In this document: positions 9,323-18,460 of the stretch, piece after piece
How the letters are laid out: each line of letters begins with the position of its first letter
Numbering within the stretch: position 1 is the first letter of the stretch
Assembly (NCBI RefSeq): GCF_025398195.1
Contig: NZ_JAODNV010000003.1
Coordinates: forward strand, 1-64,000
Direction of reading: 5' to 3'
Source of the DNA: Chelativorans petroleitrophicus
Lineage (GTDB): Bacteria; Pseudomonadota; Alphaproteobacteria; Rhizobiales; Rhizobiaceae
Length of the DNA: 64,000 nucleotides
Position numbers and translations under genes: made by a program
The notes under the pieces: generated by a model
Told to the model about the DNA's origin: nothing
The model's input: the letters and a program-made list of their open reading frames with translations, nothing else
Database searches by the model: none

Positions 9323-10892
9323 TCCGATGAGCCTCCCTGTTTTCAAAGAGTTCGGGATAATTCTTGCGTACAGCGGAGCGCAGAGCCCGCCGCGCCCGGA
9401 CCTCGGCCCGGTGGCGAAAGAGCGTGGGGCATGGCATGACGGGCAGGAATTGATCGAAGATCGCCTGCGTCCGTTCCCAGAGTTTTTCGGCGAACTCCGT
9501 TTCGACGCTTTTCCGTGCGTCTTCTTCCATCTCCTCGGCGTCAAAACGCCGCCACAGGAAGTCGAAGAAGATGGAATCCGCGTAGCGATCGAGATGAGAG
9601 CGGGCAGCCTGCGTCAATGTATAGCTTTCGCGTGTAATCTTCTCCCGCTCGCCGCCAGCGATGACAAGTACGAGCGAGTAGGCGAGAGCCTGATCAAATC
9701 TCCTGATCGTTTCCGCCTGCGCAGTCGCGAGAGTATGAAGAATCCCCCGCGCGTCCGTGTCCCAGCCCCAAAGGGCCCTGCGGCTGCTGATGGGAACGAT
9801 TCGGCTCTTGAAGCCTCCTGTCTTCGAGTTTCCGCGTGCCAGCGCCTGGGCCACGATGGCCAAAGGCACCTCATCCGTCTCAAACGGTGCGCGCCCGGCG
9901 AGAAGCGGCAGGTGCCAATTGCCTGAAAACAGCAGGTCGATCAGCCGCGAGTATTGAAAATCGCCGTTCTCGCCCAGTGTGAGACTCTTTCTGTCCCCGG
10001 CATGGACAGGCACCCACGGGTCGCCAACCGCGCCCCTGCAATGAGCAGCGTCAATGCGCGTGGCGCGGGACGTGCCCCTGACGCCCTCGATGCGGCCATC
10101 ACGGTCCGCAAGGCGGATGCGACGGCAAATTTCAATGAACAGGATATCGAGCTCTTTGAGCTGGAGCTGTTCTCCCTCGGGCCAAGGCTTCAGCCAGACA
10201 AGACCAAGGCCTCCTTCATCTGGATAGTCATCGATTTGCTCCAGCAGCCGGTCCCGTGCCGCAAGCAGAAATCGCACATCGCGGAGAAACCATGCCCCGG
10301 GCCGTGGTGCCAAAATCCTGAGGCTCTTTTCCGGCATGGGTGCCAGGGTCAGCATCGGCCGGGAGGAGTTGCCTCCATTCATGCGGGCGATGCCGTAATT
10401 GCCGGCGCCGCCAAAGCCTTCTCCTGTTTGCAGACTGATCAGCGCGAACAGCCAGTCTTCCGGCTCAGAGCTGCGTGCTACCTGCCGTTTAAGGTCATGG
10501 TTCTTCGAGGTGATCGGCAGATCGAGCTCGTCGGGCGTGGCGACACCGCTCTTCAGTTCCACTCCATCCGGCACTGGCGGCTGCATGAAGGCGGGTTTCG
10601 ACCAGTCCTCCACCACGAGGCGCCATGGCTCGTCGCCCGGAAAGCCGGGCGTGAGCCCCCGCAGGAGCTCCGTCCATTGTGCTTCCCCCTCCGGAATTTC
10701 AGCACGCCCCGCCTTATGCAGAGCGAGCGCTGCAAGCTGCACGAGGAACATGTGCCAGAACATGCCCTGATGAGGCCGGAGCGCCGGAAAACTCTTCACT
10801 TCATCACGCGCAAGGGCGGCGAGAACGCCGGGGAGAGTTAGCCGCCCAAGAGGCATTGTATGAATGAATGGCCGGGAAAGAAGATTATGCAT
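9312..10892 (-). CDS. cse1: Cse1 (CasA/Cas8e), Cascade large subunit
   Basis: A 526-residue Cas8e (E. coli CasA 502). It recognises the PAM and recruits Cas3 to the R-loop. The family signature around residues 160-175 is present (WLFALISLQTGEGFGGAGNYGIARMNGG), as is a C-terminal helical bundle. A GGGGAG ribosome-binding site lies 4 nt before the ATG. The start overlaps the end of the small ORF 10885-11112 by 8 nt, so its translation may be coupled to that ORF rather than directly to cas3. Confidence 0.96.
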   Translation of the reverse strand: MHNLLSRPFIHTMPLGRLTLPGVLAALARDEVKSFPALRPHQGMFWHMFLVQLAALALHKAGRAEIPEGEAQWTELLRGLTPGFPGDEPWRLVVEDWSKPAFMQPPVPDGVELKSGVATPDELDLPITSKNHDLKRQVARSSEPEDWLFALISLQTGEGFGGAGNYGIARMNGGNSSRPMLTLAPMPEKSLRILAPRPGAWFLRDVRFLLAARDRLLEQIDDYPDEGGLGLVWLKPWPEGEQLQLKELDILFIEICRRIRLADRDGRIEGVRGTSRATRIDAAHCRGAVGDPWVPVHAGDRKSLTLGENGDFQYSRLIDLLFSGNWHLPLLAGRAPFETDEVPLAIVAQALARGNSKTGGFKSRIVPISSRRALWGWDTDARGILHTLATAQAETIRRFDQALAYSLVLVIAGGEREKITRESYTLTQAARSHLDRYADSIFFDFLWRRFDAEEMEEDARKSVETEFAEKLWERTQAIFDQFLPVMPCPTLFRHRAEVRARRALRSAVRKNYPELFENREAHRNAA

Positions 10893-11112
10893 CCTTCTCC
10901 CCCGGCAAGTCGTACTTTCCCCGCATTAGCGGCGGGGGAACTGCTTCACTATGATGGGACATCATAAGTGGCAGCGGGCTATCCCCAATTGATTGTTTTG
11001 GGGCGTCAGCGCCGGCATCCAATGCGAAACCAGCCGTCACTCTGGTCGATGCCGCAACTCCTCCTCCAATAGCAGCAATGATCTCAGAATTGAAGAAAGC
11101 GCGAATCTTCAT
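10885..11112 (-). CDS. Small unknown protein between cas3 and cse1 (75 aa)
   Basis: A 75-residue ORF in the cas3-cse1 gap with a clear GGGAG ribosome-binding site 7 nt before its ATG, ending 8 nt inside cse1. I recognise no family. It opens MKIRAFFNSEIIAAIGGG, has a mildly hydrophobic glycine/alanine stretch to about residue 30, and ends in a polar, proline-rich tail (SEAVPPPLMRGKYDLPGEK). G or C ends about 51% of its codons by my count, lower than its neighbours appear. It may be a real small Cas-associated protein, a leader peptide coupling translation into cse1, or chance. Confidence 0.5.
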   Translation of the reverse strand: MKIRAFFNSEIIAAIGGGVAASTRVTAGFALDAGADAPKQSIGDSPLPLMMSHHSEAVPPPLMRGKYDLPGEKDA

Positions 11113-11147
11113 GTGATAACTCCCATAGATGTTTATCGATGGGCTCC

Positions 11148-11176
11148 AAAATAGCTATCGCCACTGGGGTTTTCAA
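11148..11176 (-). promoter_or_regulatory. Candidate internal promoter for the Cascade genes
   Basis: On the minus strand TTGAAA (11176-11171) is followed after 17 nt by TATTTT (11153-11148), placing a start near 11141, about 30 nt before the small ORF. E. coli also has a Cascade promoter in the cas3-casA gap. By-eye match only. Confidence 0.4.
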
Positions 11177-11197
11177 GAACCTGCCACTTATAAAGTC

Positions 11198-13771
11198 TCA
11201 TAGTCTGGAAAGCCCGCCCCTATCGTAAGTAAATTCACTATCCCCCACGCGGAATCGAAGTGCATTTTCCGCCTGCTCCACGGGCAGGGCGTCTGTTGAT
11301 TCTACCCCTCTCCAATGCGCCGGAAGCGTGATGCTCTCGATCTCGAGACCGAAGGGGCTGCGTACTTTGCCGGCAAAGCGTATCATCGCGCCCTCTTCGC
11401 CGAGCCGCGTGCGAATCTTCTCTTCAAGGTCGGGAAAACGGAGCTCCGAAAAAGGCTCGTTCACCGGCAGGCATACCATCCTGGCTGCCTGAGCCATCCC
11501 CACGGCGTTGCCGTAATGGGTGTTCCAATAGGCGGACCACCGCTCGCCGAGCTCCGCATTCAGCCTCTCGATAGCCTCCTCATGCGTGGCCAGTTCCACG
11601 AGCGCACGATTCATCTGCGGAATGATCCACTCTTCCTTTTCCGCCGCGAGCCGTCGCGTCAGCTCGCAGGCATGCAGATTCGTGTAAACGCCCTGCAATG
11701 TGCGCAGCGCCCTGTCTTCCCAGCCGCCAAGGCCGTTCTCGAAGCTGGGGGCCGTAAAGCGCTCCAGGCCACCCTCGGGCGAAAGGACGACACATTGCGG
11801 CGCCTCGAACCCTTCGGGACGGGGCAGGGCATGGCGGTGCAGTCGCCCGATCCGCTGCAGGAGCACGTCCACGGGGCAAAGATCGGTGATCAGGAAGTCC
11901 GCGCAGATATCGAGAGACTGCTCCAATGTCTGCGTGCCGATGACGATCACGCCGCGATGGGGGCGTATATCCGCTTGCGGGGAAAGGGCCGCTTCCACTT
12001 CCATGTCGAGGAGAGCCCGGTCCTCCGCCGCAAAGCGGGAATGATGCAGCGCCGGCCCTTTCGCCACTTTCCATAAACAATCTTCGGCGCCGGCCTGCAG
12101 CACGGCCTCGAACGTTTCGCGCGCCGCCTTCACCGTGTTGCGGATGACGAGCACCTTCGCGCCCTTCCGCGCTGCTTCTATGGCGCGCGTGGCGGCCATA
12201 TCCGCAGCCCAGGAGTTCACGAGTTCCATCCGGACGCGCTTTTCGCGGGCGGCCGGTCCCTCGGGCACGCGGCAGCCATCCCTGCTCCAGGCCGCCGGAT
12301 AGGGCGCGGCCAGAGCCTGAGCCAGCGGCGGCGCGGCTCTTTCCCTCCGGTTGCGGGCCAGCCAGATGCTGCGCGCCTGCGAACCCAGAGTGGCGGACAT
12401 CAGCATGGCATAACCGCCGCGCCCCAGATGGGTCTTCAGCAGATGATTCTGTACCTCCGTCATGTACCGGTCGGAGGCATGCACTTCGTCGATGATCAGG
12501 AGCGACCGTGAAAGCGCCGCGCTGCGCAGATGCGCATGCTTTACCGTCAATGCGGCAAGCATGGCCTGATCCACCGTGCCAACCGCGATGGGCGCAGCAA
12601 GATAGCGCTTCGCGTTTTCCGCCGCCCAGCGGGCGAGCCTTTTGGCCTCGTCGGGCTCATCCTCCCACAGCACCTCAAAGTGCGGCAGAGCCTGCCCTTG
12701 CGCCTCTCCGGCCCTGAGATAGCCCGGGACGGCAAGAATCGCCTCTGGTGCCCGTTCCCCGAACAGGCGCTTTATAGCCTCGTTCACCCGCCCATGAATT
12801 TGCTTGGCCGCCGCGCGGGTCGGCAGCGCGAAATAGAGACTGTCCACCTTCCCGGCCTCGAAGAGGCGGGCAAAGCGCCATAAGGCGGCCTCCGTTTTTC
12901 CGGAGCCTGTCTCCGCTTCGAGGATGATGAGCTGGTCATCGAGCGGCCACTCGCCGATAAGGCGTTGAGCGGGCCTGGGCATGCGCCCTGGCGCAATCGC
13001 CTCAAACTCTGCCCGCCCGGCAACGGCGGCCTGCCAGTGCCGCGTATCGAGCCCGATTCCGCGCACCGCTTCGCGGGCCTTTTCACGCGCTTTGTCCATG
13101 TAGAAGGGATCGAGCACAGCCACGAAGGGAAAAATTGACCGGGTCGAGCCCAGCCAATCCGCCAGCGAAACAAGGCCGCAGAACAGATGCGCAAAATCCG
13201 GGCAATCAGGCAGCCGCGTGCCGCTTTCGGTGAAGGCCAAGCCAAACCACTTTTTCATGATGGCGCCAAGTTCCGCCGAGGCGGCAAGCGGATCATATCC
13301 CGCCTCCGGCACTGCATCCCATCGTTTTGCGGCACCCGGTTCCACATTGAAGGGGCGGCCATGATGCGCGAATGCGGCGGCCAGAAGATCGCTGCTAGCC
13401 CACCGGAGGAGGTGTTCGATGTGCAGGTTCCGGGCGATCTGGCCATCGCGGTCCGGCCGGTTTCTCATGAAGATTGCCGCTCCCGCCTCCACATGTCCCT
13501 GATGGAAATCCCACCACCATCCTTCAGGCCACCCTTTGGCCTGAAAGCCGGGGTGCAGCTTGCCGCAGTCATGAAGGAAGGTGATGACGGCGAGACGCGC
13601 TATATCGAGAGTTGATAAGGCTCTGCCCGCCGCCCGCTCCATCCGGCCCCTGATCACCGGTAGCTCGGCCAAGGCCTCGAAACAGGCCGTCACATCCGCA
13701 CAGTGATGTGCGAGATGATGGATCAGATTTCCGTCCGTCTTCCCCCAAGGCGGGCGATTTGAGCTCCCCAT
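11198..13771 (-). CDS. cas3: Cas3 HD nuclease-helicase (type I-E)
   Basis: An 857-residue single-chain Cas3 (E. coli 888), recruited by Cascade to nick and processively degrade target DNA. The N-terminal HD nuclease shows LIHHLAHHCADV (about 17-26) and FLHDCGKLHPGF (H67-D68). The SF2 helicase has Walker A ETGSGKTE (about 287-294), DEVH (428-431), a SATLG motif III, and the C-terminal GTQTLEQSLDI and QRIGRLHRH motifs. All key motifs look intact. It is first in the operon; 26 residues separate the HD region's first histidines from the start, as expected for the ATG chosen. Confidence 0.97.
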   Translation of the reverse strand: MGSSNRPPWGKTDGNLIHHLAHHCADVTACFEALAELPVIRGRMERAAGRALSTLDIARLAVITFLHDCGKLHPGFQAKGWPEGWWWDFHQGHVEAGAAIFMRNRPDRDGQIARNLHIEHLLRWASSDLLAAAFAHHGRPFNVEPGAAKRWDAVPEAGYDPLAASAELGAIMKKWFGLAFTESGTRLPDCPDFAHLFCGLVSLADWLGSTRSIFPFVAVLDPFYMDKAREKAREAVRGIGLDTRHWQAAVAGRAEFEAIAPGRMPRPAQRLIGEWPLDDQLIILEAETGSGKTEAALWRFARLFEAGKVDSLYFALPTRAAAKQIHGRVNEAIKRLFGERAPEAILAVPGYLRAGEAQGQALPHFEVLWEDEPDEAKRLARWAAENAKRYLAAPIAVGTVDQAMLAALTVKHAHLRSAALSRSLLIIDEVHASDRYMTEVQNHLLKTHLGRGGYAMLMSATLGSQARSIWLARNRRERAAPPLAQALAAPYPAAWSRDGCRVPEGPAAREKRVRMELVNSWAADMAATRAIEAARKGAKVLVIRNTVKAARETFEAVLQAGAEDCLWKVAKGPALHHSRFAAEDRALLDMEVEAALSPQADIRPHRGVIVIGTQTLEQSLDICADFLITDLCPVDVLLQRIGRLHRHALPRPEGFEAPQCVVLSPEGGLERFTAPSFENGLGGWEDRALRTLQGVYTNLHACELTRRLAAEKEEWIIPQMNRALVELATHEEAIERLNAELGERWSAYWNTHYGNAVGMAQAARMVCLPVNEPFSELRFPDLEEKIRTRLGEEGAMIRFAGKVRSPFGLEIESITLPAHWRGVESTDALPVEQAENALRFRVGDSEFTYDRGGLSRL

Positions 13772-13850
13772 CCCCCCAGCTCAACACAAAATCGAATGAG
13801 GCCGTTGCCCTCAGCCTCAACCCAAAGACGAATCAGCGCCGCGTGATAAA

Positions 13851-13878
13851 ATTAAACGGGATTTTTCCACCTTGGCAA
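13851..13878 (-). promoter_or_regulatory. Candidate cas operon promoter
   Basis: On the minus strand TTGCCA (13878-13873) and TTTAAT (13856-13851) are 16 nt apart, each matching the sigma-70 consensus at 5 of 6 positions, about 80 nt before the cas3 ATG. The surrounding 13840-13930 is AT-rich compared with the genes. I see nothing else in the 13772-14135 gap except a GC-rich hairpin (CCGCCT, 3 nt, AGGCGG) near 14030. Confidence 0.4.
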
Positions 13879-14135
13879 TACGGTAGGTTGCAGGCGCTCT
13901 TTTCTGCACATCTTTTAGAGGTGATTCCGCTTTGAATGAAGGTGATTGCGCGTTGAATAGGAGGGGCGGCGTGCCGTTTAATGGACTGGAGGCGCAAGAT
14001 GCCCGCAGCTGGCCACCCAATTGCCGCCCCGCCTGCCAGGCGGCACCGCTGGTCCGTAAAAACCCGCTCCCCGGAGCAAAAGGCAGGAGGAGCCGCTTCT
14101 CGCGCCTACTAAAAGATTGATTTCGTTGAGAAACA

Positions 14136-14180
14136 TGGAGCGGGCGAAGGGATTCGAACCCTCGACCCCAACCTTGGCAA
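14136..14180. repeat. attL: 45-bp copy of the tRNA-Gly 3' part
   Basis: These 45 bases are identical to 24148-24192, which lie inside the intact tRNA-Gly gene and run from its 3' CCA to its anticodon loop. Left of the repeat is the cas3 side of the chromosome; right of it, about 150 nt on, is the integrase. This is the signature of a tyrosine-recombinase element that recombined at a tRNA anticodon loop. Between attL and int lies a short direct repeat AGCTAGTT (14265-14272, 14275-14282), possibly a regulatory or integrase arm site. Confidence 0.93.
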
Positions 14181-14334
14181 TTGCAGGGTGACCATACCGC
14201 GCAAGTGCGGACTTGTAAACATGTGAGAGTATAAGCTGTTGCTTCTGCTGGGGAAATGGCGCAGAGCTAGTTCGAGCTAGTTTGCGCGGAAACGGGGACT
14301 TCTCGCTCCCCCGCTGCTCCCCCAGGAGATGCCT

Positions 14335-15603
14335 ATGGCCAAGAGCAAGAACCGAAAGACCTTCAATCCGCAGTGGATCGAGCGGCTGAAGTACGATCCA
14401 AAGCTCGCGCCGCCGAGCGGCCGCATGGAGATAGAAGACGAGGCGTGCCCTGGGCTCCTCCTTCGGGTCACCCCGCGCGGCGTGAAGTCGTTCAGCGTCA
14501 TCTATAAGGTGCCCGGCGAGGGCGGTGTCAGCCCGAACGGCCGTCTTCTCGTCGGCCGACAGCATCGAATCACCCTGGGCACCACCCCGCCGATCGAGCT
14601 GAAGGATGCCCGGCAGCAGGCTCGCGACCTCATGCAGGCCGCGTCCGAGGGACGGGACCCGCGCGGCGAGCGACGCGAGGAAAACCTTATCCGACACACC
14701 AACACCTTCGAAGCAGTCCGAAAGCGCTTCATCGATCGGATCAAGCCCAACGTGCAGGCATGGAAGAATGTGGAGCGCGTCCTGAAGCTGCACGTGGAGC
14801 CCCATTGGAAGGACAAGCCCCTCCGGGACATCCGCCGCGCCCACGTACATGAGGTGCTGGACGCGCTCATAGCGGAGGGCAAGGTTGGCACTGCACGCGA
14901 GGTCAAGAAGCACCTCTCCCGGTTGTTCAACTGGGCCGTAGATCGCGAGATCATCGTGGATAACCCGGTGCACGGCCTTAAGCGCGACGAACTGGGGCCC
15001 AACGAGGAGGCGGGGCGCGCCCTCACAGACGAGGAGTTGCGATACATCTGGAAGGCGGCCGATGGCCTGGGCTATCCCTTCGGTCCCATGTACAAGCTGC
15101 TCATTCTCACCGGGCAGCGGCGTGGTGAATGGGCTTCGGCAATGCGTTCGGAGGTGAACACCGAAAAGCGGTGGCTGGAGGTGCCGAAGGCTCGCTACAA
15201 GGGCGGCCGGGATCATATTGTGCCCATGGCGGACGAGGTGTTTTCGATCTTTGAGGGGCTGCCAGTTTGGGAGGGCAAGGATTATTACCTGCTCTCCACG
15301 ACGGACGGGAAGGTGCCTGTGTCAGGCTTCTCAAAGGCCAAGGCCCGGCTGGATGCAGCCGTTCTCAAGGCCATGCGCAAGGCGGACCCGGAAGCGCAAC
15401 TGACCGATTACCGCGTGCATGATTTCCGCGTTTCCTGCAAGTCCCGGCTGGCCAGCTTGGGATTTAAGCCAGATATCAGCGAAGCGGTGCTTGGGCATGC
15501 CAAGGTCGGGCTGGAGAGGACTTACAACAAGCACGAATATTTAGACGAGAAGCGCGAGGCGCTCGCCGCCTATGCCAAGCATGTCATGGAGGTGGTGAAG
15601 TGA
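14335..15603 (+). CDS. int: P4-type tyrosine integrase
   Basis: A 422-residue integrase of the P4/CP4-57 family. The N-terminal arm-binding domain (PGLLLRVTPRGVKSFSVIYKV; GTTPPIELKDARQQARDLM) is followed by the SAM-like core-binding domain (about 125-210) and the catalytic domain with arginine in LLILTGQRRGEW, HDFRVSCKSRLASLG, LGHAK and the nucleophile tyrosine in ERTYNKHEY. It sits beside attL in the direction expected for integration into a tRNA 3' part. An ATG six bases upstream is in frame, but AGGAG directly abuts it, so the second ATG (6-nt spacing) is better. Confidence 0.95.
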   Translation: MAKSKNRKTFNPQWIERLKYDPKLAPPSGRMEIEDEACPGLLLRVTPRGVKSFSVIYKVPGEGGVSPNGRLLVGRQHRITLGTTPPIELKDARQQARDLMQAASEGRDPRGERREENLIRHTNTFEAVRKRFIDRIKPNVQAWKNVERVLKLHVEPHWKDKPLRDIRRAHVHEVLDALIAEGKVGTAREVKKHLSRLFNWAVDREIIVDNPVHGLKRDELGPNEEAGRALTDEELRYIWKAADGLGYPFGPMYKLLILTGQRRGEWASAMRSEVNTEKRWLEVPKARYKGGRDHIVPMADEVFSIFEGLPVWEGKDYYLLSTTDGKVPVSGFSKAKARLDAAVLKAMRKADPEAQLTDYRVHDFRVSCKSRLASLGFKPDISEAVLGHAKVGLERTYNKHEYLDEKREALAAYAKHVMEVVK

Positions 15604-16361
15604 GTCGGTTCACCGAACAGGATGCCGCTCGACTGGCAATCCTAGCTGTCCGTCCACGCAACGGCCAGACGGAGGAGGAGGCCCAACAGAATGCGCCGCT
15701 CCTCGGGAAGGAGGCGGCGCTGCTCGAAGCGCTTCGGGCGGCGGAACGGGCTCATGACGAAGCCATGCGGGAAGCAAGATCCGACGCAGAGCGGCTGGAG
15801 GACCTCAAGAGCTCTCGGGAGCGACACCATGTCTTCTTCAAGTACATCGACGCCGCCTTAGCTGAGTGGCGTAACATGGATGGGGAGACCCGGCTCGGGC
15901 TGGCATGGCACGCCCATTCAACTGGTTCGAACGGCGGGGATTATGACGAAACGTCGAGCTATCTCGATGCTATCCTCGCGCGGTTCGATGCATCTCTTGG
16001 CGAGATGCATCGGGCAGCCCATTCGGCGTCATCTGATATTGAGTTTTCACCCGGCCGTAAGAAGGGCATCAGCCAGAGTGTAGGCGCAAACAATGTGCCC
16101 CTCGCTCCCCTCGAAGCCTTTGTGGGGGTTCTCCGCGATTTTTGGCGGAGCACAGCGGGCGAGAAATTTACGGTGGAATTTGGTGAAGTGGTGGATAGTC
16201 GAGGCATCCGGGTGACAGAGCCCAAGAGCGCGGCGGCGCGACTGGTTTTCGTTGCGACGGAGAAACTGACCAATGCCAGGGGCAAGCGTCTCTATGAGAT
16301 GGGCACGGTCGAGAACGCTATGCGCCGAGCTCGCGCCAATTCTCCCGATTTCCTGACCTAA
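15600..16361 (+). CDS. Unknown element protein with N-terminal coiled coil (253 aa)
   Basis: A 253-residue protein translated from a GTG that overlaps the int stop codon (GTGA), so it is coupled to the integrase. Residues about 35-75 (LLGKEAALLEALRAAERAHDEAMREAR and on) are charged and heptad-like. The rest is mixed, with a tryptophan-containing middle (LAEWRNMDGETRLGLAWH) and a C-terminal half that looks globular. No signal peptide or membrane segment. I do not recognise a family; genes in this spot of P4-like elements are often accessory or regulatory. Confidence 0.75.
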   Translation: MSRFTEQDAARLAILAVRPRNGQTEEEAQQNAPLLGKEAALLEALRAAERAHDEAMREARSDAERLEDLKSSRERHHVFFKYIDAALAEWRNMDGETRLGLAWHAHSTGSNGGDYDETSSYLDAILARFDASLGEMHRAAHSASSDIEFSPGRKKGISQSVGANNVPLAPLEAFVGVLRDFWRSTAGEKFTVEFGEVVDSRGIRVTEPKSAAARLVFVATEKLTNARGKRLYEMGTVENAMRRARANSPDFLT

Positions 16362-16429
16362 TGGTCCCCGTGTTGTAATCTGCGGGATCGGCCACCCTCC
16401 GGGCAAGTAAATAGCCTGGAGGTACGGCG

Positions 16430-16687
16430 GTGGCCGAACGTTTCATCAGCATTCGCGAGGTGACGGACAGGGTCTCCCTCTGTCGCACCGAGATATACGA
16501 CCGTATGAGGGCGGGAAAGTTCCCGCAGTCCGTCGCCTTGGGCCCGCAGAAGGTGGTTTGGGTCGAGAGCGAAATTGATGCCTGGATGCAGGCGCGGATT
16601 GAGAACGCCGAAGACGGCATCGACTGGCGGCGCTGGCGCGCTCGGAAGGCCGTCAACTCGCGGGGAGATCGGAAAGTTGCCGCATGA
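16430..16687 (+). CDS. alpA: AlpA-family excisionase/regulator
   Basis: An 85-residue winged-helix protein of the AlpA (MerR-like) family: FISIREVTDRVSLCRTEIYDRMRAGKFPQSVALG is the typical helix-turn-helix, followed by the WVESEIDAWMQARI recognition tail. Such proteins drive excision or act as small activators in P4-like elements. It starts with GTG, preceded by GGAGG at 7 nt. Its stop codon lies 67 nt before the helicase start. Confidence 0.9.
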   Translation: MAERFISIREVTDRVSLCRTEIYDRMRAGKFPQSVALGPQKVVWVESEIDAWMQARIENAEDGIDWRRWRARKAVNSRGDRKVAA

Positions 16688-16753
16688 AATGGCCCGCGCT
16701 GGTGGAGGAGAGCACGGGCCTGTTTCTGCTGACCGAGCACAACGGAGACTGTT

Positions 16754-18460
16754 ATGCCGACCGAAGTATCCAATATCCCTCCCTCCTCCGAAATCACTTT
16801 CGACGCCCCTCCCGGTCCCGAGGAGGTCGACAAGACCATCAGTGCCCAGCCGTGGGTGCTCCGCGCAAGGCTCACCTACGATGCGTACGCCACGCGGTGC
16901 AGGGCGGCCGGGCGTCAGCCGGACATCGCGGAGTGGCTTGAGCATCAGAGCCTCACGGAAGAAGAGCTCCAGCTTCTCGATGATTTGATAGAGGCCCGGC
17001 GGGGCGACTTCTGCCATGGCGATATCGGCCCGAAGTTCGTCATTCGCGAGTTCGGCAACAAGGCGCGTGTCGGATGGTTTGACGACCGAGGCGAACTTGT
17101 CACGATGAGCTTCGCGGAGTTCGCCAACGCTCATATTGAAAAGCTGGTACAGGTCGGCCACGACGACAACGGTAAGCCCATCCTTAGGCCGCTGGCAAAG
17201 CACTGGCTTCAGCATCCGCTTACCCGCCGGTACGACCGCGCAGAGTTCTTGCCCGGCATAGAGCCGGAGAACATGCCGGAGGGTGTGCTGAACTTATGGC
17301 GCGGCTGGCCTCCCGGGCTTGTACCCGGCTGGGCGGACACCCGCCTGGGCCCGGACGGCGAGGCCGTACCAATCACGGATGGTCCGTTTGACGGGCCGGA
17401 GATGCCGTCCGGCTATTGCGACATGTTCCTTGACCACATGTATGAGAACATGTGCGGAAGTGACGAGGTGGTGTTTCGGTACCTTCTCGGCTGGATGGCG
17501 GATGCGTTCTGGAACCCTGGCCCATGCGAGACCGCTATCGTGCTCAAGGGCCCGCAGGGCTCCGGCAAGACCTTCTGGGCCGAACGGTTCATGGAGTTCT
17601 TCGGCGTCCACGCACTCACGCTGGACGATCCCGAGCAGGTGGTCGGCAACTTCAATAAGCACCTGATGAACAAGAGCGTGATCTTCGCGGATGAGGCGTT
17701 CTTTGCCGGCAACCGAAAGCACGCGGCCAAGCTCAAGACGCTCATCACGCGGCCCGACTTGTTCGTTGAACCCAAGGGCGTGGATGGTTTCGTCGCGCCG
17801 AAGATGTTCCGGCTCATCATGGCGTCGAACGACGAGCACGTCATTCAGGCCGAACGGGACGACCGTCGCAATCTCGTGCTCGACGTCAACGCTGGGCCGC
17901 ACAATCAGGACCGCGATTACTTCGCACGCATGCATGAGGAATGGCGTTCCGGCGGGCGTCGGGCGCTGTTTCGCTGGCTGACCGGAGCGTGGTGGGGGCA
18001 GGCCGTCGGAGAGAAGCGGTTCCGCATGTGGGATCGGCCTATCACCGCAGGTCTTCAGGACCAGAAGGATATGAGCCTCCCGCGCCCGCAGATGGTCATT
18101 CATAATATGCTACGCGACGGCGAACCACCGGCCGCCTTCCTCCCAAACGTGCGGGAAGGCACGATCTTCGTGGCGACGCGGTTGCTGGCGCAGGAGAACC
18201 GCCTTGGGCCCGAACACGATCGTGCGCTTGGGGATGCGTTGCGAGTTCTGGCTGGCGAAGGAGCCACTAGCGTCCGCGAGTATCTAGGCGAGGGCAGCGC
18301 TCGTCGCCAGTATCGCGGATACTGGCTTCCGCCCCTCGGCATCTGTAGGCAGCGGTGGGAGGCCCACCATGGGCGGCAGGTCAGGTGGCCGTCCGGTGTC
18401 GATACGTGGGCCATCGAGATCGGCATGGAACGGGACCCGGAACAGGAGATGCCATTCTAA
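16754..18460 (+). CDS. SF3-like replicative helicase (DUF5906-type)
   Basis: A 568-residue protein with the P-loop helicase core of virus and plasmid replication proteins: Walker A GPQGSGKTF (about 266-274), Walker B KSVIFADEAFF (about 307-317) and an asparagine sensor RLIMASNDEH (about 353-362). The N-terminal third is not recognisable as a primase. The ATG has GGAG 6 nt upstream. It likely unwinds the element's own origin; the iteron field begins at its last codons. P4 alpha-protein plays this role in P4, but the two are not obviously the same family. Confidence 0.85.
   Translation: MPTEVSNIPPSSEITFDAPPGPEEVDKTISAQPWVLRARLTYDAYATRCRAAGRQPDIAEWLEHQSLTEEELQLLDDLIEARRGDFCHGDIGPKFVIREFGNKARVGWFDDRGELVTMSFAEFANAHIEKLVQVGHDDNGKPILRPLAKHWLQHPLTRRYDRAEFLPGIEPENMPEGVLNLWRGWPPGLVPGWADTRLGPDGEAVPITDGPFDGPEMPSGYCDMFLDHMYENMCGSDEVVFRYLLGWMADAFWNPGPCETAIVLKGPQGSGKTFWAERFMEFFGVHALTLDDPEQVVGNFNKHLMNKSVIFADEAFFAGNRKHAAKLKTLITRPDLFVEPKGVDGFVAPKMFRLIMASNDEHVIQAERDDRRNLVLDVNAGPHNQDRDYFARMHEEWRSGGRRALFRWLTGAWWGQAVGEKRFRMWDRPITAGLQDQKDMSLPRPQMVIHNMLRDGEPPAAFLPNVREGTIFVATRLLAQENRLGPEHDRALGDALRVLAGEGATSVREYLGEGSARRQYRGYWLPPLGICRQRWEAHHGRQVRWPSGVDTWAIEIGMERDPEQEMPF

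Noticed and set aside
13978-15216. 412-codon minus-strand ORF across attL and int
   Set aside because: It runs through the att core and opposite a well-supported integrase, with no family features.
16684-16941. 85-codon ORF overlapping the alpA stop and the helicase start
   Set aside because: Most of it lies in another frame of the helicase gene, which has its own ribosome-binding site and family motifs; only about 70 nt are unique to it.
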